Notes: a model not told the origin generated them from the letters alone. A stretch of 64,000 nucleotides of DNA from Flavobacterium sp. MDT1-60 (GCF_014844035.1 NZ_CP062159.1:1612001-1676000), one strand, 5' to 3'; shown: positions 16,145 to 24,568, numbered from the stretch's first letter. Numbers and translations: made by a program.

Positions 16145-16537
16145 ATGGATCCAAAAATACGTTACGAAATCGAGTTTCCTATAAATTCTTCGCCGCAATT
16201 ATTATATCAATATATATCAACCCCTTCAGGTTTGTCAGAATGGTTTGCAGACAATGTAAACTCAAGAGGTGAATTCTTTACTTTCATCTGGAATGACTCG
16301 CAGGAAAAAGCGCGTTTGGCTTCTAAAAAAACGGGAGAAAAAGTCAAATTCAAATGGGTTGACGAAAGCAGCAAGGATACTGAGTATTTTTTCGAATTGC
16401 ATATTTTAGTTGATGAATTAACTAAAGATGTATCATTAATGGTGGTTGATTTCGCTGAAAAAGAAGAAGTAGGAGAAGCTAAACAATTGTGGGAGAATCA
16501 GATTTCAGATCTGAAACATCTTATAGGTTCTGTTTAG
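16145..16537 (+). CDS. START-like (SRPBCC) domain protein
   Basis: A 130-residue single-domain protein beginning MDPKIRYEIEFPINSSPQLLYQY, with TPSGLSEWFADNV (27-39), FTFIWNDSQEKARL and KVKFKW. This is the helix-grip START-like fold related to AHSA1, conserved in Flavobacteriia as a stand-alone gene. It is expected to bind a hydrophobic ligand or act as a chaperone-like factor; no specific function is known to me. It is cytoplasmic and ends just before a compact promoter-terminator element that leads to the class IV aminotransferase gene. Confidence 0.85.
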   Translation: MDPKIRYEIEFPINSSPQLLYQYISTPSGLSEWFADNVNSRGEFFTFIWNDSQEKARLASKKTGEKVKFKWVDESSKDTEYFFELHILVDELTKDVSLMVVDFAEKEEVGEAKQLWENQISDLKHLIGSV

Positions 16538-16557
16538 TAAAAGTCTATTTTATACCT

Positions 16558-16592
16558 TATATTTGCCCTGAACAAAATTCAGGGTTTTTTTT
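16558..16592 (+). promoter_or_regulatory. Compact element: -7 box followed by a terminator hairpin abutting the next start codon
   Basis: TATATTTG (16558-16565) fits a Bacteroidota -7 box. It is immediately followed by CCCTGAA-caaaa-TTCAGGG (16566-16584) and eight T, ending exactly at the ATG of the class IV aminotransferase (16593). The hairpin plus T-tract looks like the terminator of the START-like gene, yet it occupies the expected transcription start and 5' leader of the next gene. Confidence 0.6.
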
Positions 16593-17432
16593 ATGATCAA
16601 TTTTAATGGAAACATAGCAGCGGAAAACGATAATATATTAACTCAAAATCGCGCTTTTTTGTATGGTGATGGTGTTTTTGAAACACTGAAAATAATCAAC
16701 AACAAAATTCTGTTTCTGGAAGATCATTATTTTAGGCTAATGGCTTCAATGCGTGTGGTTAGAATGGAAATTCCAATGAACTTTACAATGGAGTTCTTTG
16801 AAGAGCAAGTTTTAAAATTAGTTCATGAAAAAGGAATTTCGGCTTCAGCAAGAGTCCGAATTACTGTTTTTAGAAATGATGGTGGTTTGTATTTGCCAAA
16901 AACAAATGAAGTCTCCTATTTAATTCATGCAACTCCTCTTGACAAAGCTTCTTATGCATTAAATACGTCTGAATATGAAGTCGATTTGTATAAAGATTTC
17001 TATGTGACCAAACAATTATTATCGTCGATTAAAACGACGAATAAAATGATAAATGTGACCGGAAGTATTTTTGCTCACGAAAATGGTTTGGCAAATTGCC
17101 TTTTAGTAAACGACACGAAAAACGTAGTTGAAGGTTTACAGGGTAATTTATTTATGTTGATAGGTAAAAAACTAATTACACCTCCAATTTCTGAAGGATG
17201 TCTGAATGGAATAATGCGCAAACAAATTTTAGTTTTAGCTAAGAAATTGGATGGCATAGAAGTACTTGAAGAAATAATTTCGCCATTTGACCTTCAAAAA
17301 GCTGACGAATTATTTCTCACAAATGTAATCACAGGAATACAGCCGATAACCAAATATCGAAAAAAGGAGTTTAGAAGTGATCTGGCGCATTTATTAGTGC
17401 AAAAGCTAAATGAATCCATTTCTGAAAATTAA
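16593..17432 (+). CDS. Class IV aminotransferase / aminodeoxychorismate lyase-like (PabC-like) PLP enzyme
   Basis: A 279-residue fold-type IV PLP enzyme. The N-terminus MINFNGNI then NRAFLYGDGVFETLKI (28-43) is the family signature. The Schiff-base Lys is probably in SSIKTTNKMIN (about 151-161), equivalent to K-x-x-N in PabC. GNLFMLIGKKLITPPISEGCLNGIMR (about 190-215) and EELFLTNVITGIQPI-like DELFLTNVITG follow as in PabC and BCAT. The likely reaction is 4-amino-4-deoxychorismate to 4-aminobenzoate plus pyruvate (folate pathway), or a D- or branched-chain aminotransferase; the sequence alone does not decide. The stop overlaps head-on with the YqgE stop at the shared bases TTAA (17429-17432). 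Confidence 0.88.
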   Translation: MINFNGNIAAENDNILTQNRAFLYGDGVFETLKIINNKILFLEDHYFRLMASMRVVRMEIPMNFTMEFFEEQVLKLVHEKGISASARVRITVFRNDGGLYLPKTNEVSYLIHATPLDKASYALNTSEYEVDLYKDFYVTKQLLSSIKTTNKMINVTGSIFAHENGLANCLLVNDTKNVVEGLQGNLFMLIGKKLITPPISEGCLNGIMRKQILVLAKKLDGIEVLEEIISPFDLQKADELFLTNVITGIQPITKYRKKEFRSDLAHLLVQKLNESISEN

Positions 17433-17989
17433 TTCAGATATGGATTCTCAGGTGCATTTGACCATATAAGATAATCACCGCCAAGTTCAATAATTTGCTC
17501 TTTCCAGAAATGTGTGGTAGACTTGCCGATAATTTTGTTTTTATAACTATTATCAGTAATGATCCAGGAGTTTCCTTGCATTTCACTCTCGAGCTGATTT
17601 TCGTCCCAACCGGTATATCCTAAGAAAAAACGAATATTATTTTTGCTAATAGATCCGTCGTTTATTAAGTCTTTAGTAGATTCGAAATCACCTCCCCAAT
17701 AAATTCCATTAGAAATCTCAACACTATTCGGGATTAACTCTGGAATATTGTGAATAAAATAAAGGTTGTCTTGTTCTACAGGGCCTCCGTTATATATCTT
17801 GAAAGTGGCGTCAATTTCAGGTATTAGATCATTAATAGTGTATTTTAATGGTTTATTAATGATAAAACCTATTGATCCTTCTTTGTTATGGTCTGCTAAT
17901 AAAATTACCGATCTATTAAATGATAAATCTCCAATTATAGAAGGTTCGGCAATAAGCAGGTGTCCTTTTTTTAATTTTTCTGAAATCAT
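17429..17989 (-). CDS. YqgE/AlgH family protein
   Basis: 186 residues from the ATG at 17989: MISEKLKKGHLLIAEPSIIGDLSFNRSVILL, the YqgE hallmark (K-G-LLIA-P...F-RSV-LL-H). GSIGFIINKPL, YNGGPVEQDNLYFIH, GIYWGGDFE and FFLGYTGWDENQLESEM complete the family pattern. A longer frame starting at 18073 is rejected, because its first codons fall in the HU terminator and precede the conserved start. The family is widespread, cytoplasmic and of poorly defined function (AlgH was linked to alginate regulation in Pseudomonas). It overlaps the end of the convergent aminotransferase gene by 4 bases. Confidence 0.93.
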   Translation of the reverse strand: MISEKLKKGHLLIAEPSIIGDLSFNRSVILLADHNKEGSIGFIINKPLKYTINDLIPEIDATFKIYNGGPVEQDNLYFIHNIPELIPNSVEISNGIYWGGDFESTKDLINDGSISKNNIRFFLGYTGWDENQLESEMQGNSWIITDNSYKNKIIGKSTTHFWKEQIIELGGDYLIWSNAPENPYLN

Positions 17990-18062
17990 ACGGCTACAAT
18001 TTTTATTAAATTTAGTCATAAAATTTTTAAAAACCCAAATAAAATCGTTAAACCGCACAAAA

Positions 18063-18083
18063 AAACCCTCCATAGGAGGGTTT
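18063..18083 (-). terminator. Intrinsic terminator of the HU gene
   Basis: A perfect 9-bp stem (AAACCCTCC / GGAGGGTTT) with a 3-base loop, T-rich on the minus strand, 35 bases past the HU stop codon. Confidence 0.88.
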
Positions 18084-18117
18084 TAATTATATTATAAGTT
18101 TAGAGAACTTTTCTTAC

Positions 18118-18390
18118 TTAGTTCACTGCACCTTCTAATTCAGCTCCAGCTTTGAATTTTACAACATTCTTAGCAGCGATTTGAATAGTTTTTCCTGTTT
18201 GAGGGTTTCTACCGTCTCTAGCAGCTCTAGCAGATACTGACCAAGATCCAAAACCTACTAATGAAACTCTACCACCTTTTTTCAAAGTAGCTCCTACGTT
18301 TCCTAAAAATGATTCTAAAGCCAATTTTGCCGCAGCTTTTGTAATTCCTGCATCAGCAGCGATAGCATCGATTAATTCTGATTTGTTCAT
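18118..18390 (-). CDS. HU-family DNA-binding protein
   Basis: 90 residues, the standard HU length. MNKSELIDAIAADAGITKAAAKLALESFL forms the helical dimer core. GGRVSLVGFGSWSV then RAARDGRNPQTGKTIQI (about 41-72) forms the beta arm with the conserved RNPQTG motif that intercalates in DNA. It is the major nucleoid-bending protein, acting as a dimer. It is a monocistronic gene with a very clear promoter (TTG-N19-TAAATTTG) and its own terminator, consistent with high expression. The hup gene copy number of the genome is not visible, so no specific symbol is given. Confidence 0.96.
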   Translation of the reverse strand: MNKSELIDAIAADAGITKAAAKLALESFLGNVGATLKKGGRVSLVGFGSWSVSARAARDGRNPQTGKTIQIAAKNVVKFKAGAELEGAVN

Positions 18391-18434
18391 AATAATTAGT
18401 TATTAATTGTTGGTTAAAAAAAATTGTTAATACA

Positions 18435-18464
18435 CAAATTTAGTAGGAAATCCGTTCCTTGCAA
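18435..18464 (-). promoter_or_regulatory. HU promoter, TTG-N19-TAAATTTG
   Basis: On the minus strand TTG (18462-18464) is followed after exactly 19 bases by TAAATTTG (18435-18442), a full match to the Bacteroidota vegetative promoter. The box lies 45 bases before the HU ATG. Confidence 0.8.
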
Positions 18465-18570
18465 GTGTTTTCTTTAATTTTAGCAAAAATTGTTAATAAC
18501 TTAGTTTTTTTGTTCATAACGCAAGCTATTCATCGATCAAAAACAGGTAGAAACCCCTGTTTTACTGACG

Positions 18571-19518
18571 TTAATACACCTTTGCAGTATCAGAAAAAGT
18601 TATCCCATTTAGCAATTCTGCCACTTGCATTCTCTTTTTGCCGGGTAATTGCAAACTCAATAGCTGTAAAAAGCCATCCTGAATTGCAACTTTGATTTCT
18701 TTTTTGCTACAAATCAAACTTCCAACTTCGTAAGAATGTGCTTCTGAAACCAATTTTGCTTCATATATTTTAATAGATTGGTCTTCCTCTTTATCTTTCA
18801 AAAAACACCACGAAGCAGGATATGGACTTAAACCTCTAATCAAATTGTTGATTTCAGCACCGGATTTTGTCCAATCAATTTTGCAGTTTTCTTTGTTGAG
18901 TTTGTAAGCCGTTTTAATTTCTTCGTTATCTTCCTGAATCGTTGTAGTTACATTTCCGTTTTCGATCACTTTTAAAGTGTCAATAACAGTTTCGCTTCCT
19001 AATAACATTAAACGGTCGTGTAATTGTCCGGCACTTTCTTCTGGTTCAATAGCAATTTCCGAATTCAAAATCATTGCTCCGGTATCAATTTTATCGTCGA
19101 TAAAAAAAGTGGTAACACCGGTTTTAGTTTCTCCATTAATAATAGCCCAGTTAATAGGTGCTGCACCACGATAATTTGGTAATAAGGATGCGTGAAGATT
19201 AAAGGTTCCTAAACCTGGCATTTCCCAAACTACTTTAGGCAACATTCTAAAAGCAACCACAATTTGTAAATTGGCGTTTAAAGCTTTTAGCTCTGCTAAA
19301 AAAGCTTCATCTTTTAAATTGGTTGGTTGTAATAAAGTAAGATTGTTCGCCAGTGCATAATCTTTCACTGCCGAGTATTTTATTTTTTGTCCGCGCCCCG
19401 CTGGCTTGTCTGCAGCCGTAATCACGCCAACAACATCGTAATTGTTTTTAATAATGGTATCCAAAATGCCGACAGCAAATTCCGGAGTTCCCATGAATAT
19501 AATTCTCAATTTTTCCAT
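18571..19518 (-). CDS. fmt: Methionyl-tRNA formyltransferase
   Basis: A 315-residue enzyme that formylates Met-tRNA(fMet) with 10-formyl-THF. MEKLRIIFMGTPEFAVGIL is the canonical start. The formyltransferase active site is intact: FNLHASLLPNYRGAAPINWAI with catalytic Asn and His (about 108-110), and GVTTFFIDDKIDTGAMI with the catalytic Asp (about 145). The C-terminal OB-fold tRNA-binding domain starts near 205 (LSPYPASWCFL). Normal length. The start codon overlaps the last base of the recQ stop, so fmt is translated from the recQ message. Confidence 0.97.
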   Translation of the reverse strand: MEKLRIIFMGTPEFAVGILDTIIKNNYDVVGVITAADKPAGRGQKIKYSAVKDYALANNLTLLQPTNLKDEAFLAELKALNANLQIVVAFRMLPKVVWEMPGLGTFNLHASLLPNYRGAAPINWAIINGETKTGVTTFFIDDKIDTGAMILNSEIAIEPEESAGQLHDRLMLLGSETVIDTLKVIENGNVTTTIQEDNEEIKTAYKLNKENCKIDWTKSGAEINNLIRGLSPYPASWCFLKDKEEDQSIKIYEAKLVSEAHSYEVGSLICSKKEIKVAIQDGFLQLLSLQLPGKKRMQVAELLNGITFSDTAKVY

Positions 19519-21413
19519 TATGATTTTAAAGTGTATTTATTATTCGCTTGTATGGTAATATGATTGTTTTCTAATAATTCCTGAAGTACCGAAACAATAT
19601 CGTTTGCATCCAGTTTTATTTGGGTCTGAATTTCTCTCGAAGTCAAAGCGGCCGATTTTAATAAATGCAGAATTTTATCAGCAATCGAATCGGCTTCGGT
19701 AATTTTTCCTTTTTGAGTAATACAATAGGAGCATACACCACAGTTTTCTGTTGTTTCTTCTCCAAAATAATCCAAAACCAATCGGTTTTTGCAGGTTTTG
19801 TTTTCCTTTATATAATATAAGACAGACATCAATTGCTCTTTTTTGAGCTGATTTTGTTTTTCGAGATATTTCGAAACTCTGTTTATAGTTAAATCATCTT
19901 CGCGAACTTCATTAAATAAAATAGTTGCGTCGTTATTTTTAGATTTGTATTCGATGATTTCTTTTTCTTTTAGTTTTTCTAAAGCAGCCGAAACTTGTTC
20001 TTCCGTATGATGTGATTTTTTTGCAATTAATGAAAGATTAAAAGGTGTTTTCATTTCGTATACGCCCGGATAAGTTCTTAAAATCGCAAGTATGATTTCT
20101 TCATCATTTGGATTTAGACTCATATACCGAATGACTTCTTTTGATTCGATTAAAAACTGCATTGTAATCTTTTCTGAAAATTCCTGAGACATCGTAATAA
20201 TTCCCTGTTGATTCAGAAATTGCAATGCATTATAGGTTTTTAGAGTAGGGAAGTCGTATTTGTTGCAAAAATGATTCAGTTTAAAAGAAAAAGAATCGTC
20301 CAATCCTTCGCCGTAAGCAATCTGAAAATAATTGCAAAGCTTTACATACATGGTTTTCAAAAACTTCTTATCTGGCAAAACACTTAAGAATTGTTGTTCT
20401 GTCTGATTCGCATCTGCATTATTAAAAAGCAATACTGAAAAAGCTTTTTCGCCATTTCGTCCCGCTCTTCCGGATTCCTGATAATAATTTTCCAGATTTT
20501 CAGGAAGTTGTGTATGAATAACTGTTTTTACATTGTCTTTGTCAATGCCCATTCCGAACGCATTCGTGGCCACAATAACCTGCGCTTGCTCGGACATCCA
20601 CAATTGCATGTTTTTGTCTTTTTCTTTTGCCGAAAGTCCGCCATGATAATAAGTCGCTTTAAATCCTAACGATTGTAGTTGCGTCGACATATTCAGGCAT
20701 GATTTGCGATTTCGTACATATATAATAGAAGGCTGTGGATTTTTCTTTAGAATTTGTTCTGTGCGATACAGTTTGTCTTCGATTTCAAAAACCATGTACG
20801 CGATATTTTTTCTTTCAAAAGATTGTTGGAAAAAATTAGGATCTTTCAAACCTAATTCAGTTTTAATATCTTCAATGACTCTTGGAGTCGCGGTAGCGGT
20901 CAAAGCCAGGAACGGAATCTTCGGAAAGTATTTTTTAAGTTCTGAAATCTTCAAATACGCCGGACGAAAATCATGCCCCCATTGCGAAACACAATGCGCT
21001 TCATCAATTGCAATTAAATTTATAGGGAGATCTTTGATGCGTTCTAAAATCCAGTCGGACTGTAAACGCTCTGGCGAAAGGTATAAAAACTTGTAGTTTC
21101 CGTGTAGACAATTGTCGAGAAGGTCAATAATTTCTTCCGTATGAATTCCTCCTGTAAGTGCAATGGCTTTAATATCCCGCTTTTGCAAATTTGCCACCTG
21201 ATCTTTCATCAAAGCAATCAAAGGCGAAACCACCAAACAAATACCTTCCTGCATCATCGCCGGAACCTGAAAACAAATCGATTTTCCTCCGCCGGTTGGT
21301 AAAAGGGCAAAAGTATCCTGACCATCCAAAACCGAGTCAATAATCTCCTTTTGCAACGGTCTAAAACTGTCGTGTTTCCAGTATTTTAAAAGAATTTCTT
21401 GCGCTTCTGGCAT
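19518..21413 (-). CDS. recQ: ATP-dependent DNA helicase RecQ
   Basis: A 631-residue 3'-5' DNA helicase for recombination and replication repair. Helicase motifs: FRPLQKEII, LLPTGGGKSICFQ (Walker A, about 36-48), IDEAHCVSQWGHDFRP (DEAH plus the RecQ aromatic loop, about 136-151), TATATPRV, YQESGRAGRNGE (motif VI). The RecQ-Ct zinc site is CKNRLVLDYFG then NCGVCSYC (four Cys, about 537-560). The C-terminus is a short winged-helix-like stretch (LTSREIQTQIKLDANDIVSV) and there is no recognisable HRDC domain. That fits one of the RecQ paralogues common in Bacteroidota. Cotranscribed with fmt. Confidence 0.96.
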   Translation of the reverse strand: MPEAQEILLKYWKHDSFRPLQKEIIDSVLDGQDTFALLPTGGGKSICFQVPAMMQEGICLVVSPLIALMKDQVANLQKRDIKAIALTGGIHTEEIIDLLDNCLHGNYKFLYLSPERLQSDWILERIKDLPINLIAIDEAHCVSQWGHDFRPAYLKISELKKYFPKIPFLALTATATPRVIEDIKTELGLKDPNFFQQSFERKNIAYMVFEIEDKLYRTEQILKKNPQPSIIYVRNRKSCLNMSTQLQSLGFKATYYHGGLSAKEKDKNMQLWMSEQAQVIVATNAFGMGIDKDNVKTVIHTQLPENLENYYQESGRAGRNGEKAFSVLLFNNADANQTEQQFLSVLPDKKFLKTMYVKLCNYFQIAYGEGLDDSFSFKLNHFCNKYDFPTLKTYNALQFLNQQGIITMSQEFSEKITMQFLIESKEVIRYMSLNPNDEEIILAILRTYPGVYEMKTPFNLSLIAKKSHHTEEQVSAALEKLKEKEIIEYKSKNNDATILFNEVREDDLTINRVSKYLEKQNQLKKEQLMSVLYYIKENKTCKNRLVLDYFGEETTENCGVCSYCITQKGKITEADSIADKILHLLKSAALTSREIQTQIKLDANDIVSVLQELLENNHITIQANNKYTLKS

Positions 21414-21478
21414 TGGTCTTGTTTTAAAGTTAAAAAATTTAGAAATCAGTTTCTAGTTTTGCAACTTTAACCAAATGC

Positions 21479-22012
21479 CTAAATTTTATCTAAGATATAA
21501 AGAATTCTGTTCTCCACCGTATCTTTAGGCACTTCAATTAAATCGTAACCGTATTTCTTATACGTTTCAACAAGGTGCTTTTGTATCGTTAAGGCCTGTT
21601 CGAAATTCTCGTAACGCTCAGTATCGCTTTCGTAAATTTCTTCCCAGGGCGGTAAAATAAAAGTTTTGGAATATTTAAAATCTTCGCAGGCTTTTGTAAA
21701 ATGTGCGGGATATTCATCACCTATATAATCCATATAAGCGACAACATCCGGAATTCCGCGATCTATAAAAACTACATTATCAGGTTCTTCAAGGGCATTT
21801 TCAAATTGTTTAATTCTGCCTTGTAATAGCATTTCACTAAACAATAAAGGCTGTTCCAGGAACAACTGTTCGATGCCGCGTTGTTGTGCTTCGAGCGTAA
21901 CTTGTCTTGAAATTTCAGGGTAACAGCAGTAGCCACGAGCTACCAATTCGTTGATCAGAGTAGATTTTCCCGTTCCCGGGCCACCAATGAGAACTATGAT
22001 TTCTTTTTGCAC
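21479..22012 (-). CDS. NadR/Ttd14-like AAA ATPase (P-loop kinase-like)
   Basis: 177 residues with start codon GTG at 22010-22012; no ATG is available before the P-loop. Walker A IGGPGTGKSTLINEL (8-22) is at the very N-terminus. FIDRGIPDVVAYM (about 84-96) resembles the Walker B/D-x-G region of NadR- and thymidylate-kinase-like NTPases. The predicted function is phosphorylation of a small substrate or an NTP-dependent switch; the substrate is unknown. A -7 match TAAATTTG (minus strand, 22030-22037) lies 17 bases upstream, which supports this start. It is not coupled to recQ (65-base gap). Confidence 0.85.
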   Translation of the reverse strand: MQKEIIVLIGGPGTGKSTLINELVARGYCCYPEISRQVTLEAQQRGIEQLFLEQPLLFSEMLLQGRIKQFENALEEPDNVVFIDRGIPDVVAYMDYIGDEYPAHFTKACEDFKYSKTFILPPWEEIYESDTERYENFEQALTIQKHLVETYKKYGYDLIEVPKDTVENRILYILDKI

Positions 22013-22029
22013 TTTCTTAAAATAAAGCG

Positions 22030-22037
22030 CAAATTTA
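22030..22037 (-). promoter_or_regulatory. Predicted -7 box of the AAA ATPase gene
   Basis: TAAATTTG on the minus strand, 17 bases before the GTG start codon. Confidence 0.5.
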
Positions 22038-22190
22038 CCTAAACTTATTGGTATTTAAAAAGATTATTTTGCTTGGGGCAGATGATTTCGCAATTTTGGA
22101 TCATGTTCCAAGGTTTTTGAGTTATTTCAAATCCATTTTTTATGGTGAATCCTGCAATAAGAGATTGTGGTTCGGCAAATATTGTAGGGC

Positions 22191-22387
22191 TGGACTTTAG
22201 TCCAGTTTAAATCAAAATATATGAAATTTATTTAGTCCCAGCGGGACATCACGTTTATAGAAAAAATTATAGGGTCATTTCATAAAACGCCATCGGGGTG
22301 GTATGTTTGAAATCGATATATCGCTCCGCTGGAGCTTTTAAATATCAAACGTGAAAATTAGCTATAAACATTTTGCTCCGCTGGAGC
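22191..22387. repeat. REP-like cluster of short hairpins in a gene-free spacer
   Basis: The 437-base gap between genes (22013-22449) holds no ORF I can support. It does hold four small inverted repeats: TGGAC-ttta-GTCCA (22191-22204), GTCCC-agc-GGGAC (22235-22247), and two identical GCTCC-gct-GGAGC units (22323-22335, 22375-22387). They have the form of dispersed REP-type elements. No transposase is present. Confidence 0.7.
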
Positions 22388-22449
22388 TTTTTGATTTTTA
22401 ATAGCCGTTGGTCTTAAGTGATGGATTTATGATTTGATTTGTCTTAGAT

Positions 22450-23073
22450 TTAGCCAAAAATTCTCCACCATTTCTTTCTAACTTCGTTAGGAATTATCCT
22501 CGGATTATCTTCAATTAGATTTCCATCAAAATCAAGAACATATTCATTTGATTCAAAATCAAATAATCTTATTACGTTATCTTCAATATTAAATTCTGTT
22601 TTGCCTTCAGGATTTATCCAAATGTCTCTTCCTCCAAAACGCCAAACAATTTCACCTTCTCTTGTAATTCGTAATATTTCTAATTCGCCATGTAGTACAA
22701 AATCTTTTTCAAGTTTATAAATGCTCAAATTTGTAAAATGATCAAACTCTTTTTGCCATATTAATTCTAGAGACGGAATTTCTAAACAATAAATTTTATT
22801 ACAAACGCAAATCCATATTTTGTCATTTTCAATAATAAATGAATTATCGTAAACTCCAGTCGCTCCACCAATTTCGCCAATTATAGCATTAGAAATTTCG
22901 GTTTCAAATTCTTTAATGATAATTGCATGTTTGCTTGTGGTATTAAAATTTTCTTGGTAATAATCTTCATGAAAAAAAAACTTATTGTATTGGCGTAAAT
23001 TTTTAACTGAATTAAAAATGTAATTAGGCTCATCACGAACTTCAATTTCAAAACTTTTATATTGTTGTTTCAT
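22450..23073 (-). CDS. Hypothetical protein, possibly beta-propeller-like (207 aa)
   Basis: Unrecognised as a named family. The soluble 207-residue protein starts MKQQYKSFEIEVRDEPNYIFN. It contains strand-rich blocks such as DNSFIIENDKIWICVCNKIYC, LELIWQKEFDHF and RITREGEIVWRFGGRDIW, and ends NPRIIPNEVRKKWWRIFG. The pattern of paired strands with Trp (EIVWRFGGRD) is like WD/PQQ-type repeats seen in short hypothetical proteins. It starts 18 bases after the stop of the secreted esterase upstream and shares its direction, so the two are probably cotranscribed. No signal peptide. Confidence 0.7.
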   Translation of the reverse strand: MKQQYKSFEIEVRDEPNYIFNSVKNLRQYNKFFFHEDYYQENFNTTSKHAIIIKEFETEISNAIIGEIGGATGVYDNSFIIENDKIWICVCNKIYCLEIPSLELIWQKEFDHFTNLSIYKLEKDFVLHGELEILRITREGEIVWRFGGRDIWINPEGKTEFNIEDNVIRLFDFESNEYVLDFDGNLIEDNPRIIPNEVRKKWWRIFG

Positions 23074-23091
23074 ATCTAATTATAAAATTAA

Positions 23092-24009
23092 TCACTCACA
23101 AAACAAATATTTCCCAGAACCAACACCCTTCTTCTTAGAAGGAACAATCAAATGCGATTCGAATTTCTTCCCTTTTAAAACATCATTTACAAAATCAAGA
23201 ACATATTGCTGTCCGTCATGAAAAAGATAACCAGAGAATTCATGGCCGCCACCACAAAACGTAATCAGTTCAACATCTTTATGAAGATCATTTATATGAT
23301 TGTAAACAGCATAAGATCCAAAAAGAATCAGCCAACCCGAAGCATTTGTAGGGCAGGAGCGATGCGAACCTGCGCTATACGGAACGGTTTCGTCGTTGCT
23401 TCCGTGAGCCAATAACATCGGCATTGCTTTTTCTTTCGTAATCAAATTAATGTCCTGAATCGCTCCGGAACCTCCAATGAAACCTTTGTATTTAAAATTT
23501 TCAGGCAAATTGTTTTTGTATAAGTTCATGAGTTTATAATCCCAAAACGAAGCGTGAAAACCAATTTCGGCACCAGCGCTTATTCCTGAAATAAAAATTT
23601 TTGAAGCATCAAGATTGTATTTATTGGCGTTTTCAATCAAAAATGAAGTCGCCTGCCACATATCACTCACACCAATTTGGATTGCTTTTATTTTTTCGGT
23701 CAAAGTTCCTTTACAGCCAAAATCTTTTCCCTTCATGTAAAGACTATACGAAATGCTCGCAACCGCATAGCCATTTTTTGCCATAAATATTCCAAATTCT
23801 TTCTCGTTGGTTCGTTCTCCACCAGAAAATCCTCCGCCAAAAGCAAAAATCACTAACGGAATTTTTTCATTTGATTTTTTCTCAGGCAAATACAGGTCTA
23901 AATCCAGTTTGATCGTATCATTCTGAAAATAAGTCATCGTTTTGATTTCCTGTGCGTGACTATTGTTAAATGTGAAAATGATAAAAAGTAAAAAGATGTA
24001 TTTTTTCAT
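23092..24009 (-). CDS. Secreted alpha/beta-hydrolase (esterase/carboxylesterase-like)
   Basis: A 305-residue exported hydrolase, start placed at the ATG at 24009 because it gives a proper signal peptide (MKKYIFLLFIIFTFNNSHAQ). A longer frame upstream runs through an intergenic repeat and is rejected. Alpha/beta-hydrolase landmarks: oxyanion loop FAFGGGFSGGE (about 55-65), nucleophile elbow GISAGAEIG (Ser about 150), acid HGSNDETVPY and final His in FCGGGHEFSGY. The family cleaves carboxyl esters, possibly acetyl or feruloyl groups on polysaccharides; the substrate is unknown. It is probably periplasmic. Confidence 0.9.
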   Translation of the reverse strand: MKKYIFLLFIIFTFNNSHAQEIKTMTYFQNDTIKLDLDLYLPEKKSNEKIPLVIFAFGGGFSGGERTNEKEFGIFMAKNGYAVASISYSLYMKGKDFGCKGTLTEKIKAIQIGVSDMWQATSFLIENANKYNLDASKIFISGISAGAEIGFHASFWDYKLMNLYKNNLPENFKYKGFIGGSGAIQDINLITKEKAMPMLLAHGSNDETVPYSAGSHRSCPTNASGWLILFGSYAVYNHINDLHKDVELITFCGGGHEFSGYLFHDGQQYVLDFVNDVLKGKKFESHLIVPSKKKGVGSGKYLFCE

Positions 24010-24025
24010 AGGATTCGTTTTTAAT

Positions 24026-24096
24026 CTCGCAAAGTCGCGAAGTCGCAAAGAAAGATTTAAAAGTAAAAACTTTGTGACTCTGCGACTTTGGGTGAG
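24026..24096. repeat. Periodic intergenic repeat, CGCAAAGT-type, in hairpin layout
   Basis: The left arm (24026-24050) is CGCAAAGT, CGCGAAGT, CGCAAAG in 8-base steps. The right arm (24070-24096) carries the imperfect complement (ACTCTGCGACTTTG core). A second, unpaired relative with CTTTGAAC, CTTTGTAT, CTTTGAGC steps follows at 24166-24199. Confidence 0.75.
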
Positions 24097-24241
24097 ATTT
24101 TCGTAGTAAAGTTTCTCAAATATAAGAGGAAATTTCACAAAGAAATAATGTCATAAAGTTTTTTTCTCTGCACCTTTGAACCTTTGTATCTTTGAGCCTT
24201 TTTTCAAAGAAAAAAATCTAAAAAATCTGAAATCAAAACCG

Positions 24242-24249
24242 TATATTTG
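24242..24249 (+). promoter_or_regulatory. Predicted -7 box of the DUF493-DUF4290 genes
   Basis: TATATTTG, a perfect TAnnTTTG, 19 bases before the ATG at 24269. No -33 TTG seen. Confidence 0.55.
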
Positions 24250-24268
24250 CGTTTATTTTTAATTACGA

Positions 24269-24565
24269 ATGGAGAACGATAAAGAAAAAAACACCGCCGA
24301 ATTTTACGAAAGATTAAAGGTTGAGTTAGATAATTCAAATACTTGGCCAGCAGAATATTTGTATAAATTTATAATGCCTTCAGTGGGTGATAATGTTGAG
24401 CGAGTTGAAAAAGCTTTTGACAATATGGGTGCGGTTATCAAAACAACAAAATCTAAAACCGGTAAATTTACCAGTGTTTCTATAGATGTTACAATGCATA
24501 GCGCTGACGAAGTGATTGGCAAATACAAAGAAGTAGCTACAATAGAAGGTATAGTTTCATTATAA
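24269..24565 (+). CDS. DUF493 (YbeD-like) family protein
   Basis: A 98-residue protein with the small ferredoxin-like fold of DUF493/YbeD. ERLKVELDNSNTWPAEYLYKFIMP is followed by the strand-helix unit VERVEKAFDN, then KTTKSKTGKFTSVSIDVTMHSADEVIGKYKEV. The family resembles regulatory ACT-like domains; its role in Bacteroidota is unknown. It is only 3 bases before DUF4290, so the two are coupled, and murA follows. The cluster order DUF493-DUF4290-murA is one I associate with Flavobacteriia. Confidence 0.93.
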   Translation: MENDKEKNTAEFYERLKVELDNSNTWPAEYLYKFIMPSVGDNVERVEKAFDNMGAVIKTTKSKTGKFTSVSIDVTMHSADEVIGKYKEVATIEGIVSL

Positions 24566-24568
24566 CTT

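Noticed and set aside
17990..18073. Longer YqgE N-terminus
   Set aside because: It would start inside the HU terminator hairpin and add residues before the conserved family start.
24010..24138. N-terminal extension of the esterase
   Set aside because: The extension translates an intergenic repeat and hides the clear signal peptide at 24009.
24026..24199. CRISPR array from periodic repeats
   Set aside because: The step is 8-10 bases with no constant 20-40-base spacers and no cas gene.
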